Assembly (NCBI RefSeq): GCF_002914585.1
Contig: NZ_PDDM01000016.1
Location: forward strand, 57,270 to 121,269
DNA from: Pseudanabaena sp. BC1403
GTDB taxonomy: Bacteria; Cyanobacteriota; Cyanobacteriia; Pseudanabaenales; Pseudanabaenaceae
Reading direction: 5' to 3'
DNA: 64,000 bases
The translations under genes were made by a program, and so were the position numbers. The stretch's first letter is position 1, and each line of letters opens with the position of its first letter. Under the pieces are notes generated by a model that was not told the origin of the DNA, ran no database searches, and was given only the letters and a program-made list of their open reading frames with translations. Shown here piece by piece: positions 1 through 8,888 of this stretch.

Positions 1-642
1 CCACAACCACGTGCGATCGCCCAAATCGTAGCTGCTTTACGCGATGGCGCGATCATGCTCTATCCTACGGATACTGTCTATGCGATCGGTTGTGATCTAA
101 TGTCCAAATCTGCTGTGCAACGTGTACGGCAACTCAAGCAAATGTCCAACGACAAACCACTTACTTTTCTCTGCTCTTCTCTTTCTAATATTGCGGAATA
201 TGCAGATGTGACGAATGTTAACTATCGACTCATGAAAAGTCTTGTGCCAGGGCCTTTTACATTCATCTTGCCAGCTACTAAGCTTGTACCAAAACTGGTA
301 TTAAATCCCAAGCGTAAAACTACAGGGATTCGAGTTCCTGATCATGGCGTATCACAGACGCTTATTGAAGCACTAGGAAATCCAATCATTTCCACTTCTG
401 CGAATCAGTCGAAAGAAAATCTTGAAGATGAAGATTTCATGCCTCAATCTAAGAATGGGAAGCGGCGTAATGTTTGCGAATTACCTAAAATAGAACTCTT
501 TGATCACTTTTACAAATTAGTTGATTTGATCATTGATGATGGTTCTGACCAGACCTTTGAAGTATCCACAATCATTGATTTAACCGATGATCTTCATCCA
601 CAGATTTTGCGTCAAGGCTTAGGAAAATTTGAACTTTCTTAA
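1..642 (+). CDS. YciO/Sua5/YrdC-family protein, 5' end cut by window edge
   Basis: This is a member of the YrdC/Sua5/YciO family, whose best-known members make threonylcarbamoyl-AMP for the t6A modification of tRNA. The reading frame is open back to base 1 and encodes residues typical of the family N terminus before the Met at base 55, so that Met is internal. The sequence shows the family pattern LYPTDTVYAIGCD, then a KPLTFLC segment and a GNPIISTSAN segment. About 213 residues are visible, close to the usual length of about 206, so only a few residues are missing. YciO-type proteins are close relatives of Sua5 whose activity is less certain; I cannot separate the two from sequence alone. 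A repeat element follows it. Confidence 0.85.
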   Translation, partial: PQPRAIAQIVAALRDGAIMLYPTDTVYAIGCDLMSKSAVQRVRQLKQMSNDKPLTFLCSSLSNIAEYADVTNVNYRLMKSLVPGPFTFILPATKLVPKLVLNPKRKTTGIRVPDHGVSQTLIEALGNPIISTSANQSKENLEDEDFMPQSKNGKRRNVCELPKIELFDHFYKLVDLIIDDGSDQTFEVSTIIDLTDDLHPQILRQGLGKFELS

Positions 643-660
643 TCAACTCAAGACTTATGG

Positions 661-792
661 TAGCCAAGAACTCAAGTTCTTGGCTAAAAGCTAAAGTCCA
701 CTGAAGTGGACTAGGGAATATTTCTGGGCAGGTACTTCATCAACCCATTGAAACGGGTTTGAGCTTTTAGCCAGCACTTGAGTGCTGGGCTA
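661..792 (-). repeat. Interspersed repeat with three nested palindromes (copy 1)
   Basis: The element is built from short inverted repeats: GTCCACTGAAGTGGAC, a CCCATTGAAACGGG stem and flanking TAGCC/GGCTA arms around the AGCACTTGAGTGCT stem. A reverse-complement copy lies at 40741-40857. The two share the order of the palindromes and the AAGCT/AGCTT linkers. It lies just after the YciO gene, and nothing in it looks coding. Confidence 0.75.
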
Positions 793-845
793 CTGATTAT
801 CACAGAGATGAATTAATTTACGTTAAAGTAATCTAAAGCCAAGTA

Positions 846-948
846 ATTCCAAAACACAAAAAGACGTAGCTATTTTGTGTTTTTAGAACCTTTACGGGGT
901 TTAGCTTTTAATTCACAGAAGTGCTGTCGCACTTTTGTGAATTGGTAT
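846..948 (+). repeat. 103-bp three-hairpin repeat (copy A)
   Basis: This is one of five full copies in the window (also 15349-15452, 21732-21834, 36710-36812, 56235-56337). The ends resemble ATACCAA and TTGGTAT. Inside are three stems: a CACAAA...TTTGTG stem, an AACC...GGTT stem and a TTCACA...TGTGAA stem. The left end here is slightly degenerate (ATTCCAA). It overlaps the longest open frame of the next gene and adds a false N terminus to it. Confidence 0.85.
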
Positions 949-975
949 AAATCAACTGTTACACAGTGCAAATCT

Positions 976-2379
976 TTGCTCTTAACCATCACCACAACTC
1001 ATCAACCTGCGACCGATCTCGGTTACTTACTGCATAAACATCCCGATCGCTGTCAGGCATTTGCGACCAACTTTGGACAAGCATCAGTATTTTATCCAGA
1101 GGCAAGTACTGAACAATGTACAGCCGCATTATTACTGGATATTGATCCTGTTAGTCTGGTGCGTGGTAAATCAAAATCAAGTGGGGAAAGAACTTTAGAG
1201 CAGTATGTGAACGATCGCCCTTATGTTGCCTCATCATTTCTGAGCGTAGCGATCGCTGAGGTTTTTCGCACTGCACTTTCTGGTCATTGCCAGAATCTAC
1301 CTGAATTGGTCAATACCGCCATTCCATTAACCGTGAGTCTGCCCGTTTTGCCCTGTCGTGGTGGTGAATCCTTTTTGCGACAACTGTTTGAGCCATTGGG
1401 ATATGAAGTTACGGCTCAAGCTTTAACCCTTGATGAGCAGTTTCCCGATTGGGGCAACAGCCCTTATTTCGCGGTTAGTTTACAAAATACGATTCGCTTG
1501 TCGGACTTGTTGAGTCATCTCTATGTGCTGATGCCTGTTCTAGATGACGATAAGCACTATTGGGTAGGCGATGATGAAGTCGAAAAGTTATTGCGGCATG
1601 GAGAAGGTTGGCTGGGTAATCATCCTGAGCGGGAGCGGATTGCAAATCGCTATCTCCGCAAACAACGTCGCTTGACGCGCATGGCTTTGGAACAGTTAAT
1701 TGCGGAAGATGAAGCCGATCTTGATAGCAAGGATATGATTCAGGCACAAGAAGAGGAAGCGATCGAGCAGAAAATTAGTCTCAATCAACAACGGATAGAA
1801 ACAGTAGTAGCTAAGCTCAAACAACTTGGTGCAAAGCGGGTGGTGGATTTGGGTTGTGGTGAAGGGAAATTATTGCGATCGCTACTTAAAGAAAATTGCT
1901 TTGAGCAGATTACGGGAGTGGATGTATCCTATCGTGCGCTCGAAATTGCAAAAGAGAGATTGAATCGAGATTATTTGTCAGCAAGGCAACAGGATAGCCT
2001 GCAATTGATACAGGGTTCGCTCACCTATCGCGATGATCGCTTAAATGGCTATGATGCAGCAACCTTAATTGAGGTAATTGAGCATCTCGATCTCAATCGT
2101 CTAGCGGCGATGGAACGGGTTGTGTTTGAGTTTGCGCGTCCCAAAAGCGTAATTATGACGACTCCCAACATTGAGTACAATATTCGCTTTGAAGGTTTGC
2201 CAAATGGAAAACTGCGTCACCGTGATCATCGTTTTGAATGGACGAGAGCGGAATTTCAAGATTGGGCGCAGGGAGTTGCGGTGCGATTTGGATATACTGT
2301 GGAGTTTGACGGTATTGGTTCTGATGATACTGAAGTCGGCTCTCCAACGCAAATGGCAGTATTTGCGATCGATTGTTAG
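976..2379 (+). CDS. hen1: Bacterial Hen1, 3'-terminal RNA ribose 2'-O-methyltransferase
   Basis: Bacterial Hen1 methylates the 2'-OH at the 3' end of cleaved RNA before the Pnkp ligase reseals it. The N-terminal half has the bacterial Hen1-specific region beginning LLTITTTHQPATDLGYLL. The C-terminal half is a SAM methyltransferase with motif VVDLGCGEGKLL, the metal-binding signature EVIEHLD and a downstream RHRDHRFEW histidine segment. I place the start at TTG 976, giving 467 residues. The open frame reaches back to 877, but that part is a 103-bp repeat and does not belong to the family. No pnkp gene lies next to it here, although the two are usually adjacent; a partner elsewhere in the genome is possible. 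Confidence 0.9.
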   Translation: MLLTITTTHQPATDLGYLLHKHPDRCQAFATNFGQASVFYPEASTEQCTAALLLDIDPVSLVRGKSKSSGERTLEQYVNDRPYVASSFLSVAIAEVFRTALSGHCQNLPELVNTAIPLTVSLPVLPCRGGESFLRQLFEPLGYEVTAQALTLDEQFPDWGNSPYFAVSLQNTIRLSDLLSHLYVLMPVLDDDKHYWVGDDEVEKLLRHGEGWLGNHPERERIANRYLRKQRRLTRMALEQLIAEDEADLDSKDMIQAQEEEAIEQKISLNQQRIETVVAKLKQLGAKRVVDLGCGEGKLLRSLLKENCFEQITGVDVSYRALEIAKERLNRDYLSARQQDSLQLIQGSLTYRDDRLNGYDAATLIEVIEHLDLNRLAAMERVVFEFARPKSVIMTTPNIEYNIRFEGLPNGKLRHRDHRFEWTRAEFQDWAQGVAVRFGYTVEFDGIGSDDTEVGSPTQMAVFAIDC

Positions 2380-2499
2380 GAATGTGTTATTGGATATTAG
2401 GTCAATTAATTCGATTACAAACTATTCCTCTTTCTTCGATGGTGATCTCCAATCTCACAGAGCACATCAATGAACTGGAGTTAGCAGCGATCGCTCATA

Positions 2500-2868
2500 C
2501 TATTTATTTCCTATCCAGATCAATACCAAAGGGATAATTGCTGGAATGGTTTGAATAATTAGAGTAGTCCATCTCAATGTAATTGCGCCAAATACACCTG
2601 CAATAACCACACAACCTAGAAAAAAGATGCTCAAAATTGTTGAATTAGTTGGATAAAAAGCTGACCAAAACAAACCTGCTGCAATGAAGCTATTGTAAAT
2701 ACCCGCATTTTTAACAATGCGATCGGCTTCAGTAGCTATTCCTTCAGGAAAATCGAATCTCTTTTCAAGTAGCCACGCACCAAAAAAGATTTCTCCAATT
2801 GCTAAACCTGCATGAATCAGACCAACAAAAACAATAGCTATTTGGGTAATCTTGGGAAGTAGTTCCAT
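2500..2868 (-). CDS. DUF1304-type small membrane protein
   Basis: This is a 122-residue integral membrane protein with four hydrophobic stretches (about residues 6-28, 56-72, 78-96 and 100-119). The motif NAGIYNSFIAAGLFW and the short polar loop before it match the DUF1304 family as I know it. The function of the family is unknown. It stands alone, convergent with hen1 and downstream of the lipase cluster on the same strand. The family call rests on motif resemblance only. Confidence 0.7.
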   Translation of the reverse strand: MELLPKITQIAIVFVGLIHAGLAIGEIFFGAWLLEKRFDFPEGIATEADRIVKNAGIYNSFIAAGLFWSAFYPTNSTILSIFFLGCVVIAGVFGAITLRWTTLIIQTIPAIIPLVLIWIGNK

Positions 2869-2937
2869 TTTGTTTTTCTAGGGCTAGAGTAGTAGTGAAT
2901 CAACTTAAGTTGTTTTGTTGGATATCGCAGTATTTTC

Positions 2938-3069
2938 TTACTTTTGCTCAAATGTCAAAATCGAGCTAGCGATCGCAAGAAGATCTTCGCGAGAGTTAGG
3001 TATTTCAAAATGCTTCACATAGGCATTAAGACTTTCTAACAGCGATCGCTCTACAGCACTATTAGTCAT
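2938..3069 (-). CDS. Small hypothetical protein, 43 residues
   Basis: No family is recognised. I choose the ATG at 3069, giving MTNSAVERSLL, because a strong AAGGAGT ribosome site lies at 3075-3081, five bases ahead. The frame is open further up to 3132 but would overlap the end of the lipase gene and lacks such a site. The protein looks alpha-helical and soluble. It begins 59 bases after the patatin stop codon and may be the last gene of that transcript. Confidence 0.6.
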   Translation of the reverse strand: MTNSAVERSLLESLNAYVKHFEIPNSREDLLAIASSILTFEQK

Positions 3070-3128
3070 GAGACACTCCTTAATAAATTCGTTTGATAGC
3101 GTTTGATCGCCTATCTCAATAAACCACA

Positions 3129-4739
3129 TCAAGAATGTCCTTTATCATTTAGAAGTAGCTTGCGATGCAGAAATCGTCCTGCTATTATCCAAACTGTAGG
3201 CTTGACAATTACAAATGTCCATAACCTTCTTATCAAGCGACGCACGCTGCCAAGAAGAACGCTTTTCTTTCTATCTTCTTCATCTAATTTATCATTAACA
3301 AGGTCGATTAATGCCATTAATCTTTCCCCAATTGCTTTCTGTATTTTTTCTCGTTTGCTCAGATCAACTGCCTTTAGAAGATCATCTATAGAACCATTAG
3401 CATAGGCTTCGTGGGTTGCCCTATTAACTGGTAGAGTTATATCTTTTTCACCTTTCCCACCTTTTTTCGTAACAACTTCCCATTTTAAACAGAGTTGATC
3501 CTCTTCGCCAAGCTCTTTCCAGTAAGCTAAATTGGGATTGGAAGTGTTTTTAGAAAATTTTTCAAGTGCTTCTCTTGCTGATTCTCTGCCAATATTGTAA
3601 TCATAAAAACGGAATCGGATATCTAAGAAACCAGCAAATGCAGATAGTAGCTCTCCAATTAACTTGTCATTTTTCGTTGTGATCTGAAAAATAGGACTTT
3701 TATTATCCAAGTCTTTAATAATCCAATCTTGAAATCTGGCTTGATTAAAAATCGCTGCAAGCAAAGCCTTTAGAGTTGTCCAAAGATCGATTTGCTCTGT
3801 TCTCCCAAAATTGATGTTTGAAGTAGAAGTTTTATTGCCTGGGGCAACATAGAGATAAAAGTGCTTGTTTGGTTCCTCGTGAGTCTTCTCGGTGATAGAA
3901 GACTCTTTATCATCAACCCATTCCGCTAACTTTTTAGCCAGTCCCAATGGTTCATTCTCAAAAACGCCTCCATCCGTATAACTATAAGTATTACTTTCAC
4001 GTCCAGCAAATTCACCTTTTCCTGGACACCGAGTGATTTTTCTTACTTCAAATGCAAATGGAAATGCTCCAGATGACACACTACACTCTCGTAGTTTTTG
4101 CCAACTAGTTGGATGCATATCAACCCATTCATCATCTTTCTTCCCGTCTTCACTCTTATGAGAAAGAGAAATTTCAAATAAGTTAATGCCATCAACTGAA
4201 TGATCTAATCGACAAACAAATCGATCCTTATATCTTGTGTAAACAAATTCACTGTCCCCGTCTGTATTGTTTGGTTTTACAGTGTAATCCCAACCATTGA
4301 GATTAGACATTGCAATTCCCACAAAAATTTCTTTGGCAGCAGAAGGATGAGCCTCATGTAAAAGAGGAGAATCCTTTATATGGTTTCCTGCAATTCCTTC
4401 TACTGCTTTTGATGATAGTAGCGAAAATTTATACTCTCGCTTATCTTTATCAAGTAGCTTTTCAATATCAACCTCATTAACCCACGCATGATATAAAGGA
4501 TTGTCGTATGGCTTACGCAATTCTTTGCCATCACAGAGTAACTTTTGTGCAAGAATACCTGCTGTCATCCCACCTGCTGAAGCGCCTGTAATCACATCAA
4601 TTTCAATTCGAGATGAAGAATCTTTTGCAAGCTTCTCATTATGTTGAGCGATCGCCTCTAACACCTCATACATGACACCTGCTTCGTAGCTGCCCAATGA
4701 GACAGCACCACTGATTGCGATCGCTAATTTGCGTGACAT
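3129..4739 (-). CDS. Patatin-like phospholipase
   Basis: Patatin-like enzymes are lipid acyl hydrolases with a Ser-Asp dyad. Visible here are the glycine-rich oxyanion segment SGAVSLGSYEAGV (residues 10-22), the nucleophile elbow GASAG with Ser54, and the DGG motif with Asp256. The central part carries polar insertions. The last 50 residues are basic and contain a hydrophobic stretch (LWTFVIVKPTVWIIAG), so membrane contact is likely. At 536 residues it is longer than a minimal patatin domain (about 200-300). It follows the lipoxygenase gene by 83 bases on the same strand. The inferred role is release of fatty acids, perhaps as substrate for that lipoxygenase. Confidence 0.88.
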   Translation of the reverse strand: MSRKLAIAISGAVSLGSYEAGVMYEVLEAIAQHNEKLAKDSSSRIEIDVITGASAGGMTAGILAQKLLCDGKELRKPYDNPLYHAWVNEVDIEKLLDKDKREYKFSLLSSKAVEGIAGNHIKDSPLLHEAHPSAAKEIFVGIAMSNLNGWDYTVKPNNTDGDSEFVYTRYKDRFVCRLDHSVDGINLFEISLSHKSEDGKKDDEWVDMHPTSWQKLRECSVSSGAFPFAFEVRKITRCPGKGEFAGRESNTYSYTDGGVFENEPLGLAKKLAEWVDDKESSITEKTHEEPNKHFYLYVAPGNKTSTSNINFGRTEQIDLWTTLKALLAAIFNQARFQDWIIKDLDNKSPIFQITTKNDKLIGELLSAFAGFLDIRFRFYDYNIGRESAREALEKFSKNTSNPNLAYWKELGEEDQLCLKWEVVTKKGGKGEKDITLPVNRATHEAYANGSIDDLLKAVDLSKREKIQKAIGERLMALIDLVNDKLDEEDRKKSVLLGSVRRLIRRLWTFVIVKPTVWIIAGRFLHRKLLLNDKGHS

Positions 4740-4822
4740 ATATTTTGACTCCGAATAGAATTATTATCTGGACGATTGACCAAATTACGAATGAATCTTC
4801 TTCTGTTAAATGGTCTCATGAT

Positions 4823-6676
4823 TCAAATGTTAATGCTCTGAGGAATCTTAGAAGGTATCAAAAATTTGTATGATTTTTCTGGATGAGTCAAGTTTCTTAG
4901 GATAATCTTAGATTCAATCTCTTCTAAGTTCTTTTGAAACTCTTGTAATGGCTTTTGCACTTGAGCGTCAATCAAATTTGTGTAATCTCCAAGTTTAGTG
5001 TAGTAAACTGATCCAAGCAAATAAGTTAGGTTCAGTTGCACTTGTGCCTGCTTAATCGGAGGCAGCAATTTGAAGTAATCTTGCTCGGAAATGTCATCAA
5101 TTTTTTTGGGATCAGGAGTATATCCAGCCATTGGCATCGCAGGTGCATAGCTCATCAATGGGGCTTGAGGATAATTTACGGCGGCATGTTGAGCACTGGC
5201 AGTAAAAATAATTTGAGTTGTAGCATCTACCAGATAAGATAAGGTTCTAATTTTACCATCTTGCCCAATCCCATTCAACTTCCCTCCATTAGAGGAAAGT
5301 AGTTCATTTAACCAATTTTGCAGCTCAGTATCATTTAGTACATCGTCATCGCTCTTGTAGTAAATAGATAAGTAGTCCGATACCCATTGATGCAGAGCAT
5401 CCCAAATCATTAGGGCATCATCTCTGTAGGGATAGTCTGGCAACAAGTCGGGATCATTAACCCCTCGACGAACAAATGTATCGGGTAACATTGAATCATT
5501 AAAATTGAAACCTTGGATTGCCTTAGCCGAAAGTGCCTGAGATGACAGATATGTACCTGCTAGAACTTCATCTACAGGCTGATTTTTACCAGTTAAAAAT
5601 TTTTGAGCTAGGTCATTAATTAGCAAAGTGCCTTCAAAGTGTGGGCGTAGCAAAATATTCAGAGGGTGGGCTGAGGCAAGTTGCCGATTAGTAGCGATCG
5701 CAAAAGGTTCAATTAGTAAATGTGTGAGACCTAAATGAGAAATCAGTTCATGGTGATTAGCATCAGCGATTTGGACAATTGTTTTAGCAATCAGCCAAGC
5801 CCATTTTGCCGAATCTGGATCATTTTGGGATGGAGGTGAAATAACGGGAGTTTCTTCTGGATTTTGCCCACACTGAATAGCGATTGGTACCAAAGCACGA
5901 GATTCTGATGTAACTGGCGGTACGGCAAAAAGGGCTAGAGGAGCGCAGAGGTACTTCTGCTTCTCTGGGATCATTTCACTTGGATCTGGATCAACCTTTC
6001 CAGTTTCAACGTTAGCAAGAATGGCATAGTCAGCCAGATACAGTCGCCCTTCCTCTCCAGCTCTCTTTAAAGAGTCTCCTGGCATTACTAACTGGTAATG
6101 CGCCTCAGTTACTGGAAATCGTTGATCTAAGGCAGTGACTCTCTCTATCACTAGAGGATTAGATCCAGCAACACGCATCCGTGCAAATTCTGAATCTTCT
6201 TGGAATCGATTGCTAGTTTCGGGTAACCGAATAGCCTGAAAAAGAGCCTCGTATTCGTCAAATCCATCTCCAGAACTATTAATACGTTCCGAAATCAACA
6301 TCTTTAATGTTTCTTTAAGTGTCCGAGATTTCCCCATCCACCAAAATCCAAAAAGTCCCATAAGGTGAAACCCACCTGCTCCAAATTCATTAGACTTCAA
6401 CCGCTTTCGCATCGTCAAATAGGTTTCAAAATTATTTAAGGTATCCTTACCCTCCTTAAGGTTTTTGACTTGAATACTATTAAGTAGGAGTTTCAAGGCA
6501 GCCTCTGCTACTAAAGATAACCACCTAACAGAAGGGTAGTCCTCAAAAGAGAGCTTCTTTAGCATTGGCAATGGCGCAATATATTCATAGTCATATTGAT
6601 ATTGCCCTTGCTTCTTACTCAATTTATTCTGTCGTTTAGCTGGATTTGGATCGTTTTTTGGTAGAAAAGGTGACAT
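4823..6676 (-). CDS. Lipoxygenase (iron dioxygenase of polyunsaturated fatty acids)
   Basis: Lipoxygenases add O2 to polyunsaturated fatty acids to give hydroperoxides. The classical pattern HX4HX4HX17HX8H is exact: H309, H314, H319, H337 and H346. The iron ligands are all present: H314, H319, H497, N501 (in SAQHAAVN) and the C-terminal Ile617. The protein has 617 residues and only the catalytic domain; the N-terminal PLAT/beta-barrel of plant enzymes is missing, as in many bacterial forms. No signal peptide is seen. Residue A357 sits where the Ala/Gly site that correlates with S or R product chirality would align; Ala suggests an S product (inference). It lies between an I9-like gene and the patatin gene on one strand. 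Confidence 0.95.
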   Translation of the reverse strand: MSPFLPKNDPNPAKRQNKLSKKQGQYQYDYEYIAPLPMLKKLSFEDYPSVRWLSLVAEAALKLLLNSIQVKNLKEGKDTLNNFETYLTMRKRLKSNEFGAGGFHLMGLFGFWWMGKSRTLKETLKMLISERINSSGDGFDEYEALFQAIRLPETSNRFQEDSEFARMRVAGSNPLVIERVTALDQRFPVTEAHYQLVMPGDSLKRAGEEGRLYLADYAILANVETGKVDPDPSEMIPEKQKYLCAPLALFAVPPVTSESRALVPIAIQCGQNPEETPVISPPSQNDPDSAKWAWLIAKTIVQIADANHHELISHLGLTHLLIEPFAIATNRQLASAHPLNILLRPHFEGTLLINDLAQKFLTGKNQPVDEVLAGTYLSSQALSAKAIQGFNFNDSMLPDTFVRRGVNDPDLLPDYPYRDDALMIWDALHQWVSDYLSIYYKSDDDVLNDTELQNWLNELLSSNGGKLNGIGQDGKIRTLSYLVDATTQIIFTASAQHAAVNYPQAPLMSYAPAMPMAGYTPDPKKIDDISEQDYFKLLPPIKQAQVQLNLTYLLGSVYYTKLGDYTNLIDAQVQKPLQEFQKNLEEIESKIILRNLTHPEKSYKFLIPSKIPQSINI

Positions 6677-6739
6677 TGGGGATGTATGCAGCGTTCCTGC
6701 ACAATAAAGTTTTAGATAAATTAAACTGAATCAGTAGAA

Positions 6740-6756
6740 TTCCTATTAAATAGGAA
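6740..6756. promoter_or_regulatory. 17-bp palindrome upstream of the lipoxygenase gene
   Basis: TTCCTATTAAATAGGAA is a perfect 8+1+8 palindrome, 63 bases ahead of the lipoxygenase start and in the gap after the I9-like gene. A related TTCTATTTAATAA string follows. It could be an operator or a small hairpin. No run of T follows in the gene direction, so a terminator is less likely. Confidence 0.35.
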
Positions 6757-6796
6757 GAGTTTTTCTATTTAATAAGTATTCATATTCGCTAGCTAA

Positions 6797-7036
6797 TTAC
6801 CAAAGCTCTGATTCAGGATTTGGTAACTGATATGGCGCTGACTCCTCAACACTTTTGACTCCATCGACATTGGAAACTGTCTGGATTTTAGTTGCATCAA
6901 TCGATCCAGCTATTATCCCGACTTCTTCCATGGTTCGCTCAACAATCACACCTACAGCTTCTAGTCTTTTTACCACCTCAGGAATATGGTTAATGTAATT
7001 GTTGTCAACAGTTATCATCAAGCTTATATCAGACAT
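6797..7036 (-). CDS. Stand-alone I9-like (subtilisin propeptide-type) small protein
   Basis: This 79-residue protein is of the kind often labelled ketohydroxyglutarate aldolase in cyanobacteria, although its sequence resembles the small ferredoxin-like I9 inhibitor/propeptide fold: ISLMITVDNNYINHIPEVV at the start and a VDGVKSVEES segment near the end. I choose ATG 7036 because an AGGAG site lies eight bases ahead; the upstream in-frame TTG at 7042 is too close to it. The subtilisin-like protease ends 76 bases upstream on the same strand. A likely role is chaperone or inhibitor of that protease (inference). Confidence 0.7.
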   Translation of the reverse strand: MSDISLMITVDNNYINHIPEVVKRLEAVGVIVERTMEEVGIIAGSIDATKIQTVSNVDGVKSVEESAPYQLPNPESELW

Positions 7037-7111
7037 CTTCAACTCTCCTAGACTTGAGTTTTCTGGCTCTGTAATACTCCAGCCACAATTCTAGTTATAC
7101 CAAGAGAAGAA

Positions 7112-8464
7112 CTAGAATTGTGGAGCTTGAACCAGCCCAACACCAACATCACTTCTACTGAGACTTAGAGGTTTAGCATTACGCATAATTTCATCCCAAA
7201 GTGCTTGTCCTCTCTTTCCAGTTGCTTCTGCATACAAAGCAGCAATACCAGCTACATGAGGTGTAGCCATACTTGTACCCATTTTTTGACCGTATGTGCC
7301 TCTAATTATTGGAAGGCTTGAGTAGACCATCGATTCTGGTCTATTTTTATCATCTCCTCCTGGTCCAGCGATATTTATCTCCCCACCATTATTTGGATGG
7401 ATACCACCATTAGAGTACCAAGCAACTTCAAGATTAGGATTGAGTGCAGACACAGCCATAATTGTCTTTGAATTTCCAGGAATTGCAACTGGACTAATAC
7501 TACCGATCCGACGATCACTATCATTGGCAGCCGCAGCAATAACCAAGGTTCCTTTCTCCATAGCTCGTATACCTGCATTTTCAAAAGCCGAAGAAGGTGA
7601 AAGACCAGGTTTACCCACTGCAAGCGATAGCGAGATAATATCACAACCTTTTTTTACTGCCCAGTTAATACCATCAACCACAGCAATACCTATGCCTTCT
7701 CCATTATCAAAAAATACTTTAGCAATGTAAATATCGGCATTGTAAGCAATACCGTAGCGAGGGGGGGTGCTGGGATTAAGAGGTCCGCATGCTGTACCAG
7801 TACAATGCGTGCCATGTCCGTGAACGTCCTGTACTGGTAATGTTTCCATAACTCCTGTAGTTGGATTTTTAATCTTGACAAATGACTCACCTACGATTGT
7901 GCGTCCTACAAAATCAGGATGGGTAAGATCAAGTCCAGTATCAACAATTGCAACCTTTATACCTCTGCCACTGAAGCTAGAGCTGAGCACATTTGTTGCT
8001 TGTAAGCCCCATGTAGCAACAGATCCGCTAAACGGTGCGGCAGATGAAGAAACTTCTGATAGTAATAAGCTATCGATTAGATTATTAATACCATTGCGGT
8101 ATCCCTGCAAATACTCAGTCGATACTGATGTAAAAGGATCCATCGTTAGTCTTGTAAATCTCTCTGGCTCTATAGAGAGAATAGGGCTGGTACAATCATT
8201 ACATGCTGTACGAATAGCTGCTATTTGTTGTGGATCTCCTACAACTGCTGCGATTCCTAGTTCATCAAATAGAACAGTATCTAAATTATTCAATTCCTCT
8301 GAAGTTGAAACTCCTCCATCAAAATCAGCTGTGCTAGCTGATCGGGTAAGACCTGCAACATCAGCAAGTGCACTCATACCATCGGTATACGCTTCATCTT
8401 TAAAAATTACAAGATATCTCCCTGTTGTATCAGAATCAGAAATTGGGAAATCAAGAATGCTCAT
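7112..8464 (-). CDS. Subtilisin-like serine protease (S8 family)
   Basis: This is a peptidase of the subtilisin fold. The catalytic triad is Asp175 (VAIVDTGLD), His217 (HGHGTHCTG) and Ser398 (GTSMATPHVAG), with the oxyanion Asn314 (AAAND). The first 110 residues look like an I9-type prodomain (GRYLVIFKDEAYTDG...), separated from the catalytic domain by a serine-rich linker. There is no signal peptide or C-terminal anchor, so export by the Sec route is not indicated. It is probably the second gene of a minus-strand unit starting near 8815 that continues into the I9-like, lipoxygenase and patatin genes. Confidence 0.92.
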   Translation of the reverse strand: MSILDFPISDSDTTGRYLVIFKDEAYTDGMSALADVAGLTRSASTADFDGGVSTSEELNNLDTVLFDELGIAAVVGDPQQIAAIRTACNDCTSPILSIEPERFTRLTMDPFTSVSTEYLQGYRNGINNLIDSLLLSEVSSSAAPFSGSVATWGLQATNVLSSSFSGRGIKVAIVDTGLDLTHPDFVGRTIVGESFVKIKNPTTGVMETLPVQDVHGHGTHCTGTACGPLNPSTPPRYGIAYNADIYIAKVFFDNGEGIGIAVVDGINWAVKKGCDIISLSLAVGKPGLSPSSAFENAGIRAMEKGTLVIAAAANDSDRRIGSISPVAIPGNSKTIMAVSALNPNLEVAWYSNGGIHPNNGGEINIAGPGGDDKNRPESMVYSSLPIIRGTYGQKMGTSMATPHVAGIAALYAEATGKRGQALWDEIMRNAKPLSLSRSDVGVGLVQAPQF

Positions 8465-8611
8465 AAAATTTTAAACTCTTAAATAATGTGTAAATGAGTT
8501 TTTTCGATTTCCTGTGGGCAGCAGTTAAAATTAGATAAGTAGGTTTATCTACATCGATCTTCTTCCAAAGCCGTTCAGAAATATCCTCTGAAATATTCTT
8601 TGTTGTTGGTT

Positions 8612-8815
8612 TTAGAATGATAAAGGTAGTCTTACTCCCTCACCTGATAATAGATGCGTAATGGTCGCTCCAGGTGGGAAAAAGTCAACAGTAATTCGAT
8701 AATCAGTTGATTTACCTTTGTGTTTCTCAACTAACGCCAATAGTTTTGGATCGTCTACCTTAATACCAGGGATAGCATCAATAATAGCCAACAAATCCTT
8801 AACTTGAATATCCAT
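8612..8815 (-). CDS. Small hypothetical protein, first gene of the protease/lipoxygenase cluster
   Basis: This 67-residue protein is not recognised. It starts MDIQVKDLLAIIDAIPGI and ends in a short beta-rich part, ITVDFFPPGATITHLL. An AGGAA site lies about ten bases ahead of the ATG. It lies 147 bases upstream of the protease gene on the same strand, after a large inverted repeat. It could be a substrate or accessory of the protease; this is only a suggestion from position. Confidence 0.6.
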   Translation of the reverse strand: MDIQVKDLLAIIDAIPGIKVDDPKLLALVEKHKGKSTDYRITVDFFPPGATITHLLSGEGVRLPLSF

Positions 8816-8888
8816 TTAAATTTTTTCCTAATAATTAAATACAACTCACTTAAGCAATCAACTTAGTCATTCAGGCAAGCATTTACGC

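Noticed and set aside
3103..3405. 100-residue plus-strand frame over the lipase end
   Set aside because: It is antisense to the patatin gene and low in sequence complexity.
7875..8474. 199-residue open frame on the plus strand
   Set aside because: It lies fully opposite the subtilisin-like protease, whose triad and family motifs are complete; the plus frame has no recognisable domain.
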